Notes: generated by a model from the sequence alone, not told the origin. 64,000 bases of DNA from Lewinellaceae bacterium (GCA_020636005.1 JACJYR010000001.1:630001-694000); one strand, 5' to 3'; positions 10,101 through 17,855 are shown, counted from the first letter of the stretch. Numbers and translations are program-made.

Positions 10101-12008
10101 TACCTGCTGCGTGACAATAACGAACTGTCCATGAACCTGCCGACGGGCGTTTATGAAAGGGAATTGATCGTGCAGGACAAGCAGTTTTTGGATAATGGTT
10201 CGATGTACTTCCCGTCGCTGCTCAGCGACCCGGAAGCCGCCGACTTCCCCACCAACCCGTCCATTGAGCCGACCATTTTCCCGGAGTTTTTTGGGGACTA
10301 TATTATTGTAAATGGAATGGCCTGGCCAAAACTGGACGTACAGCCCACGAAGTACCGCTTCCGCATGTTGAATGCATCGGATTCCCGCTTCTATATTTTC
10401 AAGTTGTCCAACAATGCGAATTTTCAGCAAATCGGGTCAGATGGCGGCTTGCTGAACAGCCCGGTTACGCTCAACCAACTGGTACTTGCACCGGGGGAAA
10501 GGGCAGATATCGTCATAGATTTTGCCGTTATGGTCGGGCAGTCCGTCACCCTGCTGAATGTAGGCCCGGACGAACCATTTAAAGGGTTGGCGGCTAATCA
10601 GGCCCCCGCCGATCCCGCCACTACAGGCGTCATCATGCGGTTTAACGTGGGCAACACCACCAATGCAAATTTCTCCGTACCCTATTCCTTGCGCCAGCCC
10701 ATCCAGTTTCTGGGCCAGCAGGTAAAAACACGGCAACTCCTTTTGCTGGAGGGCATGGATCAGTATGGACGCTTGCGGCCAGCCCTCGGCACTGCTCAGG
10801 AGGGCAAAAAAGCCTGGGTGGATCCTATCACTGAAAATCCGAACGTGAACGAAACGGAGGTTTGGGAAGTGTACAACAATACGGAAGATGCGCACCCCAT
10901 CCACATCCACCAGATTAGTTTCCAACTGATCAACCGGCAACAATTCACCGGCGACCTTGACCCGAATACCAGCCAACTGACAAACATTCAAATGGTTGGG
11001 CCGCCCATCACACCAGCAGCCAACGAGCAAGGCTGGAAGGACACCTACATCGTACCGCCGGGCCACGTGGCACGTTTCAAGGTGCGGTTCGACATCCCCG
11101 GCAAATTTGTCTGGCACTGCCATATCCTATCCCACGAAGATTGGGACATGATGCGGCCTTATGAAGTCATGGGTTCCACTGGCGGCGGCGGCACGCCCAA
11201 TTGCGCCAGCGTTCAGATTTCTACCTCCTCAGGAAAAATAAATGTGAGCGGCCTGTCTGGTGCGCCCATTTCCTCGCTTGAAGTTTTCACCAGTGCCTGG
11301 CAACCCTATTTCTCCTGCTTTGGCAATTGCGGGGCAACCAAGTCAGTCAGCGCCTCCCCCGGCACTTATTATGTCAAGGTAAAATACTTCAGTGCTTCCT
11401 ACCAGCCATTGTGCGAAGTGAACCAAACAGTGGTGGTGCCTTACCTCCTGACAGGCAGTGCCGATGAGGTTTTTAAAATGTACACCAATAAGAATTTGGA
11501 ACATGTTGAAATAGGCTGGGTTCACAATGCAGGCTACCTCGTCAGCGATTACGAACTGGAGCACAGCCTCGATGGGACTGCCTTCGAGCCACTCGGCATC
11601 CTACCGTCAGAGGGCGGGCATTCGGCCGAAGTTTACAACGGTTACGACCTCGAACCCGCAACAGGCGACAATTTCTACCGGGTGAAACTATACTTGCTGG
11701 ACGGCACGGAAGCCTACTCGGAAACGATGACCGTGCATTTCGACGACCTGACAGACTTCATCCTGTTCCCCAACCCGGCGAACGATTTTGTAAAAATCAA
11801 CCTCGAAAAGGTGGTCGGGGCGAAAGATGCCAACATCCAGGTGTTCAACAACCTCGGAGTATTGGTGAAGCGCTTCGAACTCGGCGAAGTGTATGGCAAA
11901 TGTTACCAGATGGACATCCGGGAGCTGCCGGAAGGCCACTATATCGTTTGGCTGAACGTGCCGGACAGGCGGCCAATGGCAAAGACCTTGATAGTTGGGA
12001 AGCCTTAA
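7164..12008 (+). CDS. Giant modular multicopper oxidase with T9SS sorting domain
   Basis: This is a 1614-residue protein. A signal segment lies at about residues 29-47 (WRWAAFLLALFFISTKTEA). Residues ~50-105 resemble a VHL beta domain (MKVYWKNGNNEVYYTTLG, QTYSGHQW). A beta-sandwich follows, then three calcium-type DSDGDGVCNNQDCQP modules (near 327, 473 and 742). A cysteine-rich beta module occurs three times (PISSLQVFSSTWQ type). The oxidase domain spans ~800-1340. Its copper motifs are HLHGGH (~913), WYHDH (~958), HPIHIHQ (~1243) and HCHILSHEDWDMM (~1317), a complete T1/T2/T3 set of the CotA/bilirubin-oxidase type. The C-terminus (ILFPNPANDF) is a T9SS type A sorting domain. It is probably a surface-exposed oxidase of phenolics or metals; substrate not deducible. 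Confidence 0.9.
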   Translation: MNPTSYSQHLYPNEKGANQSTHFTNLKKWRWAAFLLALFFISTKTEATTWLTVHNTGCQSMKVYWKNGNNEVYYTTLGQDGSWTIQTYSGHQWMYRKMDGSYLGGYTVTQAIFQTDNFDAGGCNGGGNCGNLLAHWNLNNCSPGTSYNEFTANTSTPTGFSSVSASIFSNLGDHSCNYGQSGYGMCHAIKDGCSWSNNDNNAYKFSITLKPTTGNTAKLSKLTFYEAAPANYTWTNGNSGDNDPPSKYGVRVTKNGNEVFKQTDISTSANWSLETIDFSADPDFTVSSQTTFNFEILGYCRQGSNGYAVWDVDEIKVYGCSENNCANQGGDSDGDGVCNNQDCQPNNSAIPATPGTACNDGNPNTTNDVIQADGCTCAGTPTGPNCVTDITITTGNGSITVTGLNAAPISSLQVFSSTWQPIYSCFANCGASQTVNVPAGSYYVYAKYYTAGYALICEKNITVTVTGGDPCASQGGDSDGDGVCNNQDCQPFNPAFPAVPGTACNDGNPNTINDVIQPGGCACAGTPVSVCDNVTNAGTIGFGANCAASTTVCNTAAPNISNCASPSGGSGNLEIIWLKSTTSCSSPTTSAASIIAGLDPHWSLIPGQTGLTYNPGTVSTSTCYLRCVRRSGCDSYKESNIISLTVDCGGGGTPNCASIAVTTGAGSITVTGLNGAPISSLQIFSSTWQTVSNCFANCGASQTVNVPAGNYYVYAKYYTAGYALICEKQLTVTVGGGSPCANEGGDSDGDGVCNNQDCQPFNAAYPATPGTPCNDGNPNTINDVIQPGGCACAGTPDGGGGILTPPAQHPKFVNNLPSPPRINATNGGTYNIGMEQSSQYLGLYATNGTPLNTTVWGYSYNGTKMYLGPTFITKKDVPIDVKWMNNLPMTHLLPIDHSIHQAHPMSGIPTVVHLHGGHTEPDSDGYPEAWFTQNFAEKGGEWKKETYHYSNDQEASPLWYHDHTLGRTRLNVYAGLAGMYLLRDNNELSMNLPTGVYERELIVQDKQFLDNGSMYFPSLLSDPEAADFPTNPSIEPTIFPEFFGDYIIVNGMAWPKLDVQPTKYRFRMLNASDSRFYIFKLSNNANFQQIGSDGGLLNSPVTLNQLVLAPGERADIVIDFAVMVGQSVTLLNVGPDEPFKGLAANQAPADPATTGVIMRFNVGNTTNANFSVPYSLRQPIQFLGQQVKTRQLLLLEGMDQYGRLRPALGTAQEGKKAWVDPITENPNVNETEVWEVYNNTEDAHPIHIHQISFQLINRQQFTGDLDPNTSQLTNIQMVGPPITPAANEQGWKDTYIVPPGHVARFKVRFDIPGKFVWHCHILSHEDWDMMRPYEVMGSTGGGGTPNCASVQISTSSGKINVSGLSGAPISSLEVFTSAWQPYFSCFGNCGATKSVSASPGTYYVKVKYFSASYQPLCEVNQTVVVPYLLTGSADEVFKMYTNKNLEHVEIGWVHNAGYLVSDYELEHSLDGTAFEPLGILPSEGGHSAEVYNGYDLEPATGDNFYRVKLYLLDGTEAYSETMTVHFDDLTDFILFPNPANDFVKINLEKVVGAKDANIQVFNNLGVLVKRFELGEVYGKCYQMDIRELPEGHYIVWLNVPDRRPMAKTLIVGKP
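8135..11443 (+). repeat. Internal module repeats of the oxidase gene (two families, three copies each)
   Basis: Family 1 (DSDGDG modules) lies at about 8135-8320, 8575-8750 and 9380-9555. Family 2 (cysteine-rich beta modules) lies at about 8315-8563, 9123-9367 and 11203-11443. Copies 1 and 2 of each family are highly similar at DNA level, which suggests recent duplication. The last family-2 copy is divergent and sits after the oxidase domain. Confidence 0.8.
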
Positions 12009-12080
12009 GTAGCAGGGAGATTTATTTCCCTCTGATAAAGCTGGTTTTTCAATGGCTAATTCCCGGTTATTTCCCCACTA

Positions 12081-12190
12081 GGTAACGATGAAAAAATAAC
12101 TTCACCATTTTGATTTATAAAACCCCAGCAATGGAAGGGTTTTCTAAAAATAATCCCGATTTCACATCGGGATTATTTTTCCTTCGATCC
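12081..12190 (-). repeat. Dispersed intergenic repeat family A, copy 1
   Basis: Reading on the minus strand, it runs from GGATCGAAGG through a hairpin (AATAATCCCGAT, loop TTCAC, ATCGGGATTATT) and an AACCC...GGGGTT hairpin to AAAATCAAAATGGTGAAG and TTATTTTTTCATCGTTACC. Related copies lie at 43017-43118, 54749-54825 and 57449-57560. The first hairpin followed by T's may also terminate the oxidase transcript. The rest of the 12009-12584 spacer holds only the promoter listed next. Confidence 0.75.
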
Positions 12191-12368
12191 GAGAGTAATT
12201 AAATTTTAAACGGGAAATTAAATTCCCGACAGCCCAAACCACCACTGCCAGGCGCAGTGGTGGTTTTTCTTGAGATGCAAACAAAGCGGATCCAAGTACT
12301 CCCCAACCATATCTATTTTACCAAAAGCCGATTTTTAGCCAAAAAATCGTCATTTCTTACAAAAAACA

Positions 12369-12398
12369 TTGTTTCACTTTAATCTTTTTTTAATTTTG
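12369..12398 (+). promoter_or_regulatory. Promoter of the first XrtH-cargo gene
   Basis: TTG (12369-12371), a 19-nt spacer and TAATTTTG (12391-12398) match the Bacteroidota -33/-7 layout. The leader would be ~180 nt. A GCAAAATTTTGC palindrome immediately follows the -7 box (12400-12411) and could be an operator. Confidence 0.5.
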
Positions 12399-12584
12399 GG
12401 CAAAATTTTGCAGGGCGTACACCAATCAATAATAGGACATCATCAAGCTTTCGCCCTTTTATATTCTATTCTGACATAAATTGTCCCTTCCCTAAACCGA
12501 AAAAGTCTGGCAAAAAGAAACGAGGCAACATGGCTATTGTGGCTTTATTGTCTTATTCATCAACAATTTATAATCCTCTTGAAA

Positions 12585-14249
12585 ATGAAAAGAATTTTGA
12601 CACCTGTTGTCGCCACCCTGCTATTGGGGTTGGCCTCTCTTCAATCCGGTTTTGCCCAGTGCTACGAATTAGGCACCACCGTCGGGCAATTGTCCCCTAT
12701 TCTTAAAAATCCTATCGGTTTCTGTCCTGGTATTGCCCAATTGGGGGCCGTTTGCGATTGCCCGGCTGGCTTTGTGGCTGTCGGCTATGAAGGACTGGAA
12801 GGCAATGTGTATGGCGGTATGGTGCTCAGCCAATTCAAATTGCGCTGCAAGCAACTGAACTCCAACGGCACATTGGGCGCTGCGGTCACGGTGACTTGCT
12901 CCAACGGTACTTCTACCGTCGGTACACTCGATGGGCCTATTGATGCTGCCGCAAACCAAGGCATCGTAGGGGCGGAGGTAAGGATTGGTTGCGCCATGGA
13001 CGCTGTCATGGGTGCTTCTAAGCCCATCCTCGACATCGCTGCAGGCCTTCCCAACTCGACCAGCAACAGCATGACCGGTATTGGTGGCACCGGTGGTGCC
13101 CCACAGCCTGTGATGTATGTTCCCAATGGCAACGTGATTGTGGGTATGCAGACCTACGTGGAACCGCTCAACCAACCTGCAGGTGCTATCGGCATTACTG
13201 CTGGTGTTGCCTGGCGCTATGCCCCCATCGTGGCCTGCCCGGTGATGCTTTGTTCATTGAACACGATTGTTGTCAACAACATCTCTGCCTGCAACAACAA
13301 CGGCACACCTTCCAACCCCGCCGACGACTTCTTTACCGCCGATGTGACGGTCACCTTCTCCAACCCGCCAGCTACCGGCACCCTGAACCTAAGCGGTGAC
13401 GGCACTGCTTCCGTTGCAGTTGGCTCGCTGGGGGCTGGCACTTATACTTTCACAGGTGTACAAATGAGTGCCGACGGCTCAGCTATCAACCTGACCGCCG
13501 CTTTCTCTGCCGACGCTACCTGTACGCTGACCAACAGCAATGCAGGCACAGCCCCCGGCTCTTGCTCCGTAGTGCCTCCTTCCTGTTCTGTCAATGCTAT
13601 AACAGTTGGCAATATCTCTGCCTGCAACTCCAACGGCACACTCGCCAACACTGCCGACGATACCTTCACCGCCAATGTGACGGTGACTTTCTCCAATCCC
13701 CCTGCCAGTGGTACGCTGAACCTGAGCGGCTCCGGTGTTGCCGCCGTTCCGGTCGGGTCGCTGGGTGCCGGCACCTACACTTTCATTGGCGTCACCATGC
13801 CGGCCAACGGCCAGCCTATCAACCTTTCGGCCAGTTTCTCTGCCAACCCAACCTGTTCGTTGACGAACCCCAACGCCGGCACGGCCCCGGCCAACTGCTC
13901 GCCCAATGCACCGACCATCCCAACGATGTCGGAGTGGGGCTTGATACTCTTCGCATTGATTGTCTTTACAATGATGGTAGTGTTTGGCACACAAAAACAA
14001 AACGCATTTGCGCTCAGCAGCGCTGATGGTCAGGTTTCAGGGAATTCCCGCCAGGGATTGCCTTTCAACAAGGCGCTTTATTTCAAAGCCCTGCCAATGG
14101 TTTACCTGGGCTTTGCCGTTGTTTTTGCTATCGCAACCAAGGTATTTGGTTATGAAATGACCAGTGCCGACTTGCCAGGCAGCTTATTGGCCGGAGGCGT
14201 GATTGCCTATTTGGTACAATTCGTCATCTCTACTTCAAGGAATAAATAA
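12585..14249 (+). CDS. XrtH substrate with IPTM-SEWG sorting signal and extended C-terminus
   Basis: This is a 554-residue protein. The start is the internal ATG at 12585, because it directly opens a normal signal peptide (MKRILTPVVATLLLG, cleavage after SGFAQ). A cysteine-containing N-terminal domain runs to ~residue 220. Two ~100-residue repeats follow (ISACNNNGT, TVTFSNPPA, LNLSGDGTA, GSLGAGTYTF, NAGTAP). The sorting motif IPTMSEWG at residues 445-452 runs into a hydrophobic segment. Unlike a standard cell-surface sorting signal, the protein continues for about 80 residues with two more hydrophobic segments. It is inferred to be processed by the exosortase encoded at 16219. It is a paralogue of the next gene, with the region around the sorting motif almost identical at DNA level. 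Biological role unknown. Confidence 0.85.
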   Translation: MKRILTPVVATLLLGLASLQSGFAQCYELGTTVGQLSPILKNPIGFCPGIAQLGAVCDCPAGFVAVGYEGLEGNVYGGMVLSQFKLRCKQLNSNGTLGAAVTVTCSNGTSTVGTLDGPIDAAANQGIVGAEVRIGCAMDAVMGASKPILDIAAGLPNSTSNSMTGIGGTGGAPQPVMYVPNGNVIVGMQTYVEPLNQPAGAIGITAGVAWRYAPIVACPVMLCSLNTIVVNNISACNNNGTPSNPADDFFTADVTVTFSNPPATGTLNLSGDGTASVAVGSLGAGTYTFTGVQMSADGSAINLTAAFSADATCTLTNSNAGTAPGSCSVVPPSCSVNAITVGNISACNSNGTLANTADDTFTANVTVTFSNPPASGTLNLSGSGVAAVPVGSLGAGTYTFIGVTMPANGQPINLSASFSANPTCSLTNPNAGTAPANCSPNAPTIPTMSEWGLILFALIVFTMMVVFGTQKQNAFALSSADGQVSGNSRQGLPFNKALYFKALPMVYLGFAVVFAIATKVFGYEMTSADLPGSLLAGGVIAYLVQFVISTSRNK

Positions 14250-14270
14250 TCTCCTTTTCGAACAAGCTGA

Positions 14271-14315
14271 TTGACCCACTATCTGTCTTTTTGGCCAGGT
14301 AGTGGGTCAAATTTT
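14271..14315 (+). terminator. Terminator after first XrtH-cargo gene
   Basis: An 11-bp perfect stem (TTGACCCACTA at 14271-14281, TAGTGGGTCAA at 14300-14310) is followed by ATTTT. Confidence 0.7.
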
Positions 14316-14356
14316 ATGATAGCCTTTCTATTTGACCTACTTTCAAATTCAATCTC

Positions 14357-16141
14357 ATGAAAAAAAATTTCCCTTTCCTACTGTTCATCTTCTTTTTGGC
14401 AACTTCCGTTTTTGCACAAAACAACTCTATCAACTTTGATGGGACAGATGACTACATCCAATCTACCTTTCCTGGCATCCTGGGCAGCAACGCCCGCACC
14501 GTGGAAGCCTGGGTGAAAACCACCTGGAACGGCACCCAAAGGGTTATCGTGGACTGGGGCGCAATTTCTCCCAATGGTTCCCGCTATACGGTCAACATGA
14601 TTAACGGGGGACTGCGGATTGAAGTGGGGGGAAATGGGGTGACCACGGCCACCCTCATCAACGACGGCAACTGGCACCATATCGCCACTACCTATGACAA
14701 CAGCCTGGCCACCAATAAGCACAAGCTTTATATTGACGGCGTATTCATTATCGGCAGCAACCTTACGGTAACGGTCAATACATTGTCAACAAATGCCTTG
14801 ATGATCGGCCGCAGGGTGGATGCTGTAAATTACTGGCAGGGCAATATTGATGAAGTCAGGGTTTGGAATACGGCAAGGACAGCCGCCGAAATAGCTGCCA
14901 ACATGAGCACCGAACTAACAGGCGGCGAAGCAGGCCTGGTCTATTATGCCAAATTTGACGAGGTGGGCGCAAGCTGCGACATCGTGGACTGCTCCGCTGG
15001 CCAGCACCACGGCACCAGGCTTGGCACGGGTGGTGCCAACAACCTGCCCCAGTTCAGCACGGATGTGCCTACTATTACGGATGTAGCTTGTACAACACCA
15101 CTGGTTGGCTGTACCCTGGCGGCCATGTGCTCAATGGACGGCATCAGCGTATCCAACATTTCTGCCTGCAACAACCAGGGCACCTCCGACCCCGCCGATG
15201 ACACTTTCACGGCCAACGTGACCGTGACCTTCACCGATGCCCCTGCAACGGGCAACCTCGTCCTGAGTGGCGACGGCACGGCCGCTATCGCAGTTGGTTC
15301 TCTGGGCATGGGCACCTTCACTTTTACAGGCGTGAGCATGAACGCCGATGGCACCCCCATCAGCCTTACTGCCACTTTCTCAGCCGAACCTGCCTGCACC
15401 TTGACCAATGCCAATGCTGGCACTGCCCCGGCGTCCTGTTCAGTCATATTGCCGCCACCAACTTGTTCGGTTTCCGGCATCTCTGTTTCCAATATTTCCG
15501 CCTGCAACAGCAATGGCACACCGGCCAATGCAGCGGACGATACCTTCACTGCCAATGTGACGGTTACTTTTTCCAACCCGCCCGCCAATGGTACTTTGAA
15601 CCTTAGCGGTGATGCCACAGCAGCTATTGCTGTTGGATCTTTGGGGGCCGGCACATACACTTTTACCTCCGTGACAATGGTGGCAGATGGGACACCCATC
15701 AGCCTAAATGCGGCCTTCTCTGATGCCCCCACCTGCTCACTGTCGAACCCCAATGCAGGTACGGCACCGGCCAACTGCTCGCCCAATGCACCGACCATCC
15801 CAACGATGTCGGAGTGGGGCTTGATACTGTTTGCCCTTATCGTCTTTACGATGATGGTTGTATTTGGCACGCAACAACAAACGGCATTCGCCATGAGCAG
15901 TACCGAAGGGCAGGTTTCATCAGGCGCCCGCCGAGGGGGGCTACCTTTCAACAAGACATTGTATTTCAAGGTATTGCCGCTGGTTTACCTTGGTTTTGCC
16001 TTGGTATTTGCTATCGCAACCAAGGCATTTGGTTATGAAATAACCAATGCAGATATTCCAGGCAGCCTGTTGTCTGGCGCAGTGATTGCTTATTTGTTCC
16101 AATTTGTTTTGGTAACTTCGAACTCGAAAAAGAACAATTGA
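14357..16141 (+). CDS. LamG-domain XrtH substrate with IPTM-SEWG sorting signal
   Basis: This is a 594-residue protein. A signal peptide lies at residues 1-21 (FLATSVFAQ). A concanavalin-A/LamG-like domain spans residues ~24-215 (FDGTDDYIQS, RTVEAWVKTTW, DGNWHHIATTYDN, GNIDEVRVWNTARTAAEI), suggesting glycan or protein binding. Two repeats shared with the preceding gene follow. IPTMSEWG lies at residues 481-488, then a membrane span, then ~80 residues with two further hydrophobic stretches ending in SNSKKNN. The two cargo genes differ in their N-terminal domain but share repeat and tail, as expected for modular adhesins anchored by the same machinery. XrtH is encoded 78 nt downstream on the same strand. 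Confidence 0.87.
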   Translation: MKKNFPFLLFIFFLATSVFAQNNSINFDGTDDYIQSTFPGILGSNARTVEAWVKTTWNGTQRVIVDWGAISPNGSRYTVNMINGGLRIEVGGNGVTTATLINDGNWHHIATTYDNSLATNKHKLYIDGVFIIGSNLTVTVNTLSTNALMIGRRVDAVNYWQGNIDEVRVWNTARTAAEIAANMSTELTGGEAGLVYYAKFDEVGASCDIVDCSAGQHHGTRLGTGGANNLPQFSTDVPTITDVACTTPLVGCTLAAMCSMDGISVSNISACNNQGTSDPADDTFTANVTVTFTDAPATGNLVLSGDGTAAIAVGSLGMGTFTFTGVSMNADGTPISLTATFSAEPACTLTNANAGTAPASCSVILPPPTCSVSGISVSNISACNSNGTPANAADDTFTANVTVTFSNPPANGTLNLSGDATAAIAVGSLGAGTYTFTSVTMVADGTPISLNAAFSDAPTCSLSNPNAGTAPANCSPNAPTIPTMSEWGLILFALIVFTMMVVFGTQQQTAFAMSSTEGQVSSGARRGGLPFNKTLYFKVLPLVYLGFALVFAIATKAFGYEITNADIPGSLLSGAVIAYLFQFVLVTSNSKKNN

Positions 16142-16160
16142 TCATTGATATAAAACAATA

Positions 16161-16206
16161 AAAGGCGCAGTAACGGGCATAGGGCTTGTTACTGCGCTTT
16201 CATTTT
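16161..16206 (+). terminator. Strong hairpin between cargo gene and xrtH
   Basis: AAAGGCGCAGTAAC and GTTACTGCGCTTT form a long stem around a ~13-nt loop, followed by CATTTTC. It lies between the cargo stop codon and the exosortase ATG at 16219, so it could lower xrtH expression relative to cargo. Confidence 0.7.
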
Positions 16207-16218
16207 CAATCGTCCCAC

Positions 16219-16806
16219 ATGCCGAAAAAGAATAAAAAACAAGCCAAACAAGGCCGATCCAGTGCTATCTCGCTAAACCCTATCCAGCGCATCAACCTGT
16301 TGCTGAAAGACAGGCACCCTGTATTCAAGTTCCTGCTCGGCTTCATTGGCTGCATGGTGCTGTTTTACCTGTTTTACTATTCCTCCTTATACAAAAACTT
16401 CCTGGAACTGCCCTTCCTGCACCTTCAGGCGAACATCGGCAATGCCCTGCTCCACCTCCTGGGGCACGATACACAAGTGGCTGGCACTTCCATTGCCAGC
16501 AAAGATTTTTCCGTGGACGTGAAGAACGGCTGCGACGGCCTGGAGGCCATAGCCATCCTGGTGAGTGGTATCCTGATTTTCCCGGCTTCCTTCAAGCTGA
16601 AAATGCCAGGACTGCTCTGGGGCGTCGGCACCCTGCTGGTACTCAATCTGTTGCGCATCGCCGCACTCTATTTGATAGGGCTTAATTTCTCAAAAGAGGT
16701 ATTTGAAATCGCCCACATCCAGGGTGGGTTCATCGTATTCACCATGATCAGCGTCTTGCTGCTGTTTGTTTGGATAAACTGGGCAACGAATAAAAATGTG
16801 AATTAG
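16219..16806 (+). CDS. xrtH: Exosortase H (XrtH), membrane transpeptidase
   Basis: This is a 195-residue polytopic membrane protein. The ATG at 16219 is preferred over an upstream TTG. The exosortase/archaeosortase catalytic triad is visible: Cys105 in VKNGCDGLEA, Arg146 in VLNLLRIAAL and His166 in FEIAHIQGG, each at the edge of a hydrophobic helix. This family cleaves C-terminal sorting signals and re-attaches the cargo in the envelope. The H subtype goes with IPTLxxWG-type signals, matching the IPTMSEWG motif of the two preceding genes. The gene is followed by a small membrane protein that probably helps it. Assignment to subtype H rests on the cargo motif and the compact single-domain size. 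Confidence 0.85.
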   Translation: MPKKNKKQAKQGRSSAISLNPIQRINLLLKDRHPVFKFLLGFIGCMVLFYLFYYSSLYKNFLELPFLHLQANIGNALLHLLGHDTQVAGTSIASKDFSVDVKNGCDGLEAIAILVSGILIFPASFKLKMPGLLWGVGTLLVLNLLRIAALYLIGLNFSKEVFEIAHIQGGFIVFTMISVLLLFVWINWATNKNVN

Positions 16807-16811
16807 GGAAT

Positions 16812-16878
16812 TGGTAAATTGGGGGATTAGTAGTCCCGCCCCAATACACCAATTCATCAATTCACCAATTCTCATTCT
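16812..16878. repeat. Period-7 repeat tracts in inverted orientation
   Basis: GAATTGGTAAATTGGG on the left faces CACCAATTCATCAATTCACC on the right, each built of ~7-nt units with the AATT core. The two tracts can pair as a hairpin between xrtH and its companion gene. Similar structures occur at 36448-36524 and 50104-50202. Confidence 0.65.
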
Positions 16879-16879
16879 C

Positions 16880-17515
16880 ATGCAACCCATCCTCCGATCT
16901 GCACTTAAATACTTCGGCCTTTTCATACTGCTCTATGGGGCGATGACAGCCATCAGCCTGATACCTGCCGTTGGCGCTGCCTTCAATGCTGCTTACCGGC
17001 AGCCCACTGAGCCTATCCTCAAATCCCTGTTTTCCAAAGCCTACCTCCAATTGAAAACCGAGCAAGGCAAGCCCGACGTGATAAGGGTAGAATACGCCTC
17101 CAAACTACAGGTGCAGCAGCAAATGGAGGAAGCCAAATTGACCGGCAAGGCAGCGGCAAGCATCACGGGCCGTGACAACCTCATCAGCTTTTACAACCTA
17201 TTCCTTAGCTTTTGGCTCTTCCTCGCAGCGTTGGTTTTGCTCTCGCCCATTTCCTGGAAAGAGAAGGGCATCGGCCTGTTGGCGGGTACTGTTTTGTTCT
17301 ATTTGTACACAGTTTTGAAAGTCTATCTCGCCCAGTTAAGCCTGTTCAACCAGCCCGATATTGCCATCTATCAGACGGGGGAATTCTGGTTGAACACCAG
17401 CCGCTCCATCCTCTACTTTATGACCCTCGGCACCAATGTGCTGGTGGTGCTGCTGATATGGGCGCTAGTAGCGTTCCGGAAGGGGAATTGGCGGGAATTG
17501 CTGAAGAAGCAATAA
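16880..17515 (+). CDS. XrtH-associated membrane protein
   Basis: This is a 211-residue protein from the ATG at 16880. Hydrophobic segments are visible near residues 10-35 (YFGLFILLYGAMTAISLIP), 100-125 (FYNLFLSFWLFLAALVLLS), 130-150 and 180-205 (LGTNVLVVLLIWALVAF). A hydrophilic loop of ~65 residues lies between the first two, rich in Lys and Gln. It has no catalytic motif that I recognise. Position directly after xrtH and this topology fit the exosortase H-associated membrane protein family (recalled from family knowledge, not searched). It is probably co-expressed with XrtH; a chaperone-like or docking role is inference. Confidence 0.65.
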   Translation: MQPILRSALKYFGLFILLYGAMTAISLIPAVGAAFNAAYRQPTEPILKSLFSKAYLQLKTEQGKPDVIRVEYASKLQVQQQMEEAKLTGKAAASITGRDNLISFYNLFLSFWLFLAALVLLSPISWKEKGIGLLAGTVLFYLYTVLKVYLAQLSLFNQPDIAIYQTGEFWLNTSRSILYFMTLGTNVLVVLLIWALVAFRKGNWRELLKKQ

Positions 17516-17764
17516 AGGGTGAGCGTGACTGGATATCGTTGTGTTTTCTGCCCCTTCAGGTGGCCCGCCAGGCGGGCCTTGTTTTGGCACAGGGTAATTA
17601 CCTCTTCCTTGTTTATTGTTTTTTGGACATTCAGCGCAATCTTTAAATTGTAAAATGGATTGTAAATCAATTGACTAAGTGAATTTCCATCAAACAACCA
17701 GCTTTCCACCACTTCTTGCAGTTGCCGGAAATGATTGCCCAGACAGTATTTCCATATCGAGGTT

Positions 17765-17855
17765 GTTCAAAAAACTGTGTCATTTTCTCACAAGTGATTG
17801 ATTGTGAGAGTGTGTTTTTTTCAAAAACACACTTCTCTGAATAGTCTCTCCATAT
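17765..17855 (+). repeat. Dispersed repeat family B, copy 1, in a 560-bp spacer
   Basis: ACTGTGTCATTTTCTCACAA, GTGATTGATTGTGAGAG and TTCTCTGAATAGTCTC resemble 51491-51560 and 51680-51695. It includes small hairpins (TCTCACAA...TTGTGAGA; GTGTGTTTTTTT...AAAAACACAC). The remainder of 17516-18078 shows no convincing gene. Confidence 0.55.

Noticed and set aside
9237..10430. 397-codon minus-strand frame opposite the oxidase gene
   Set aside because: No domain or signal; it lies wholly within the multicopper oxidase gene, whose copper motifs are intact.
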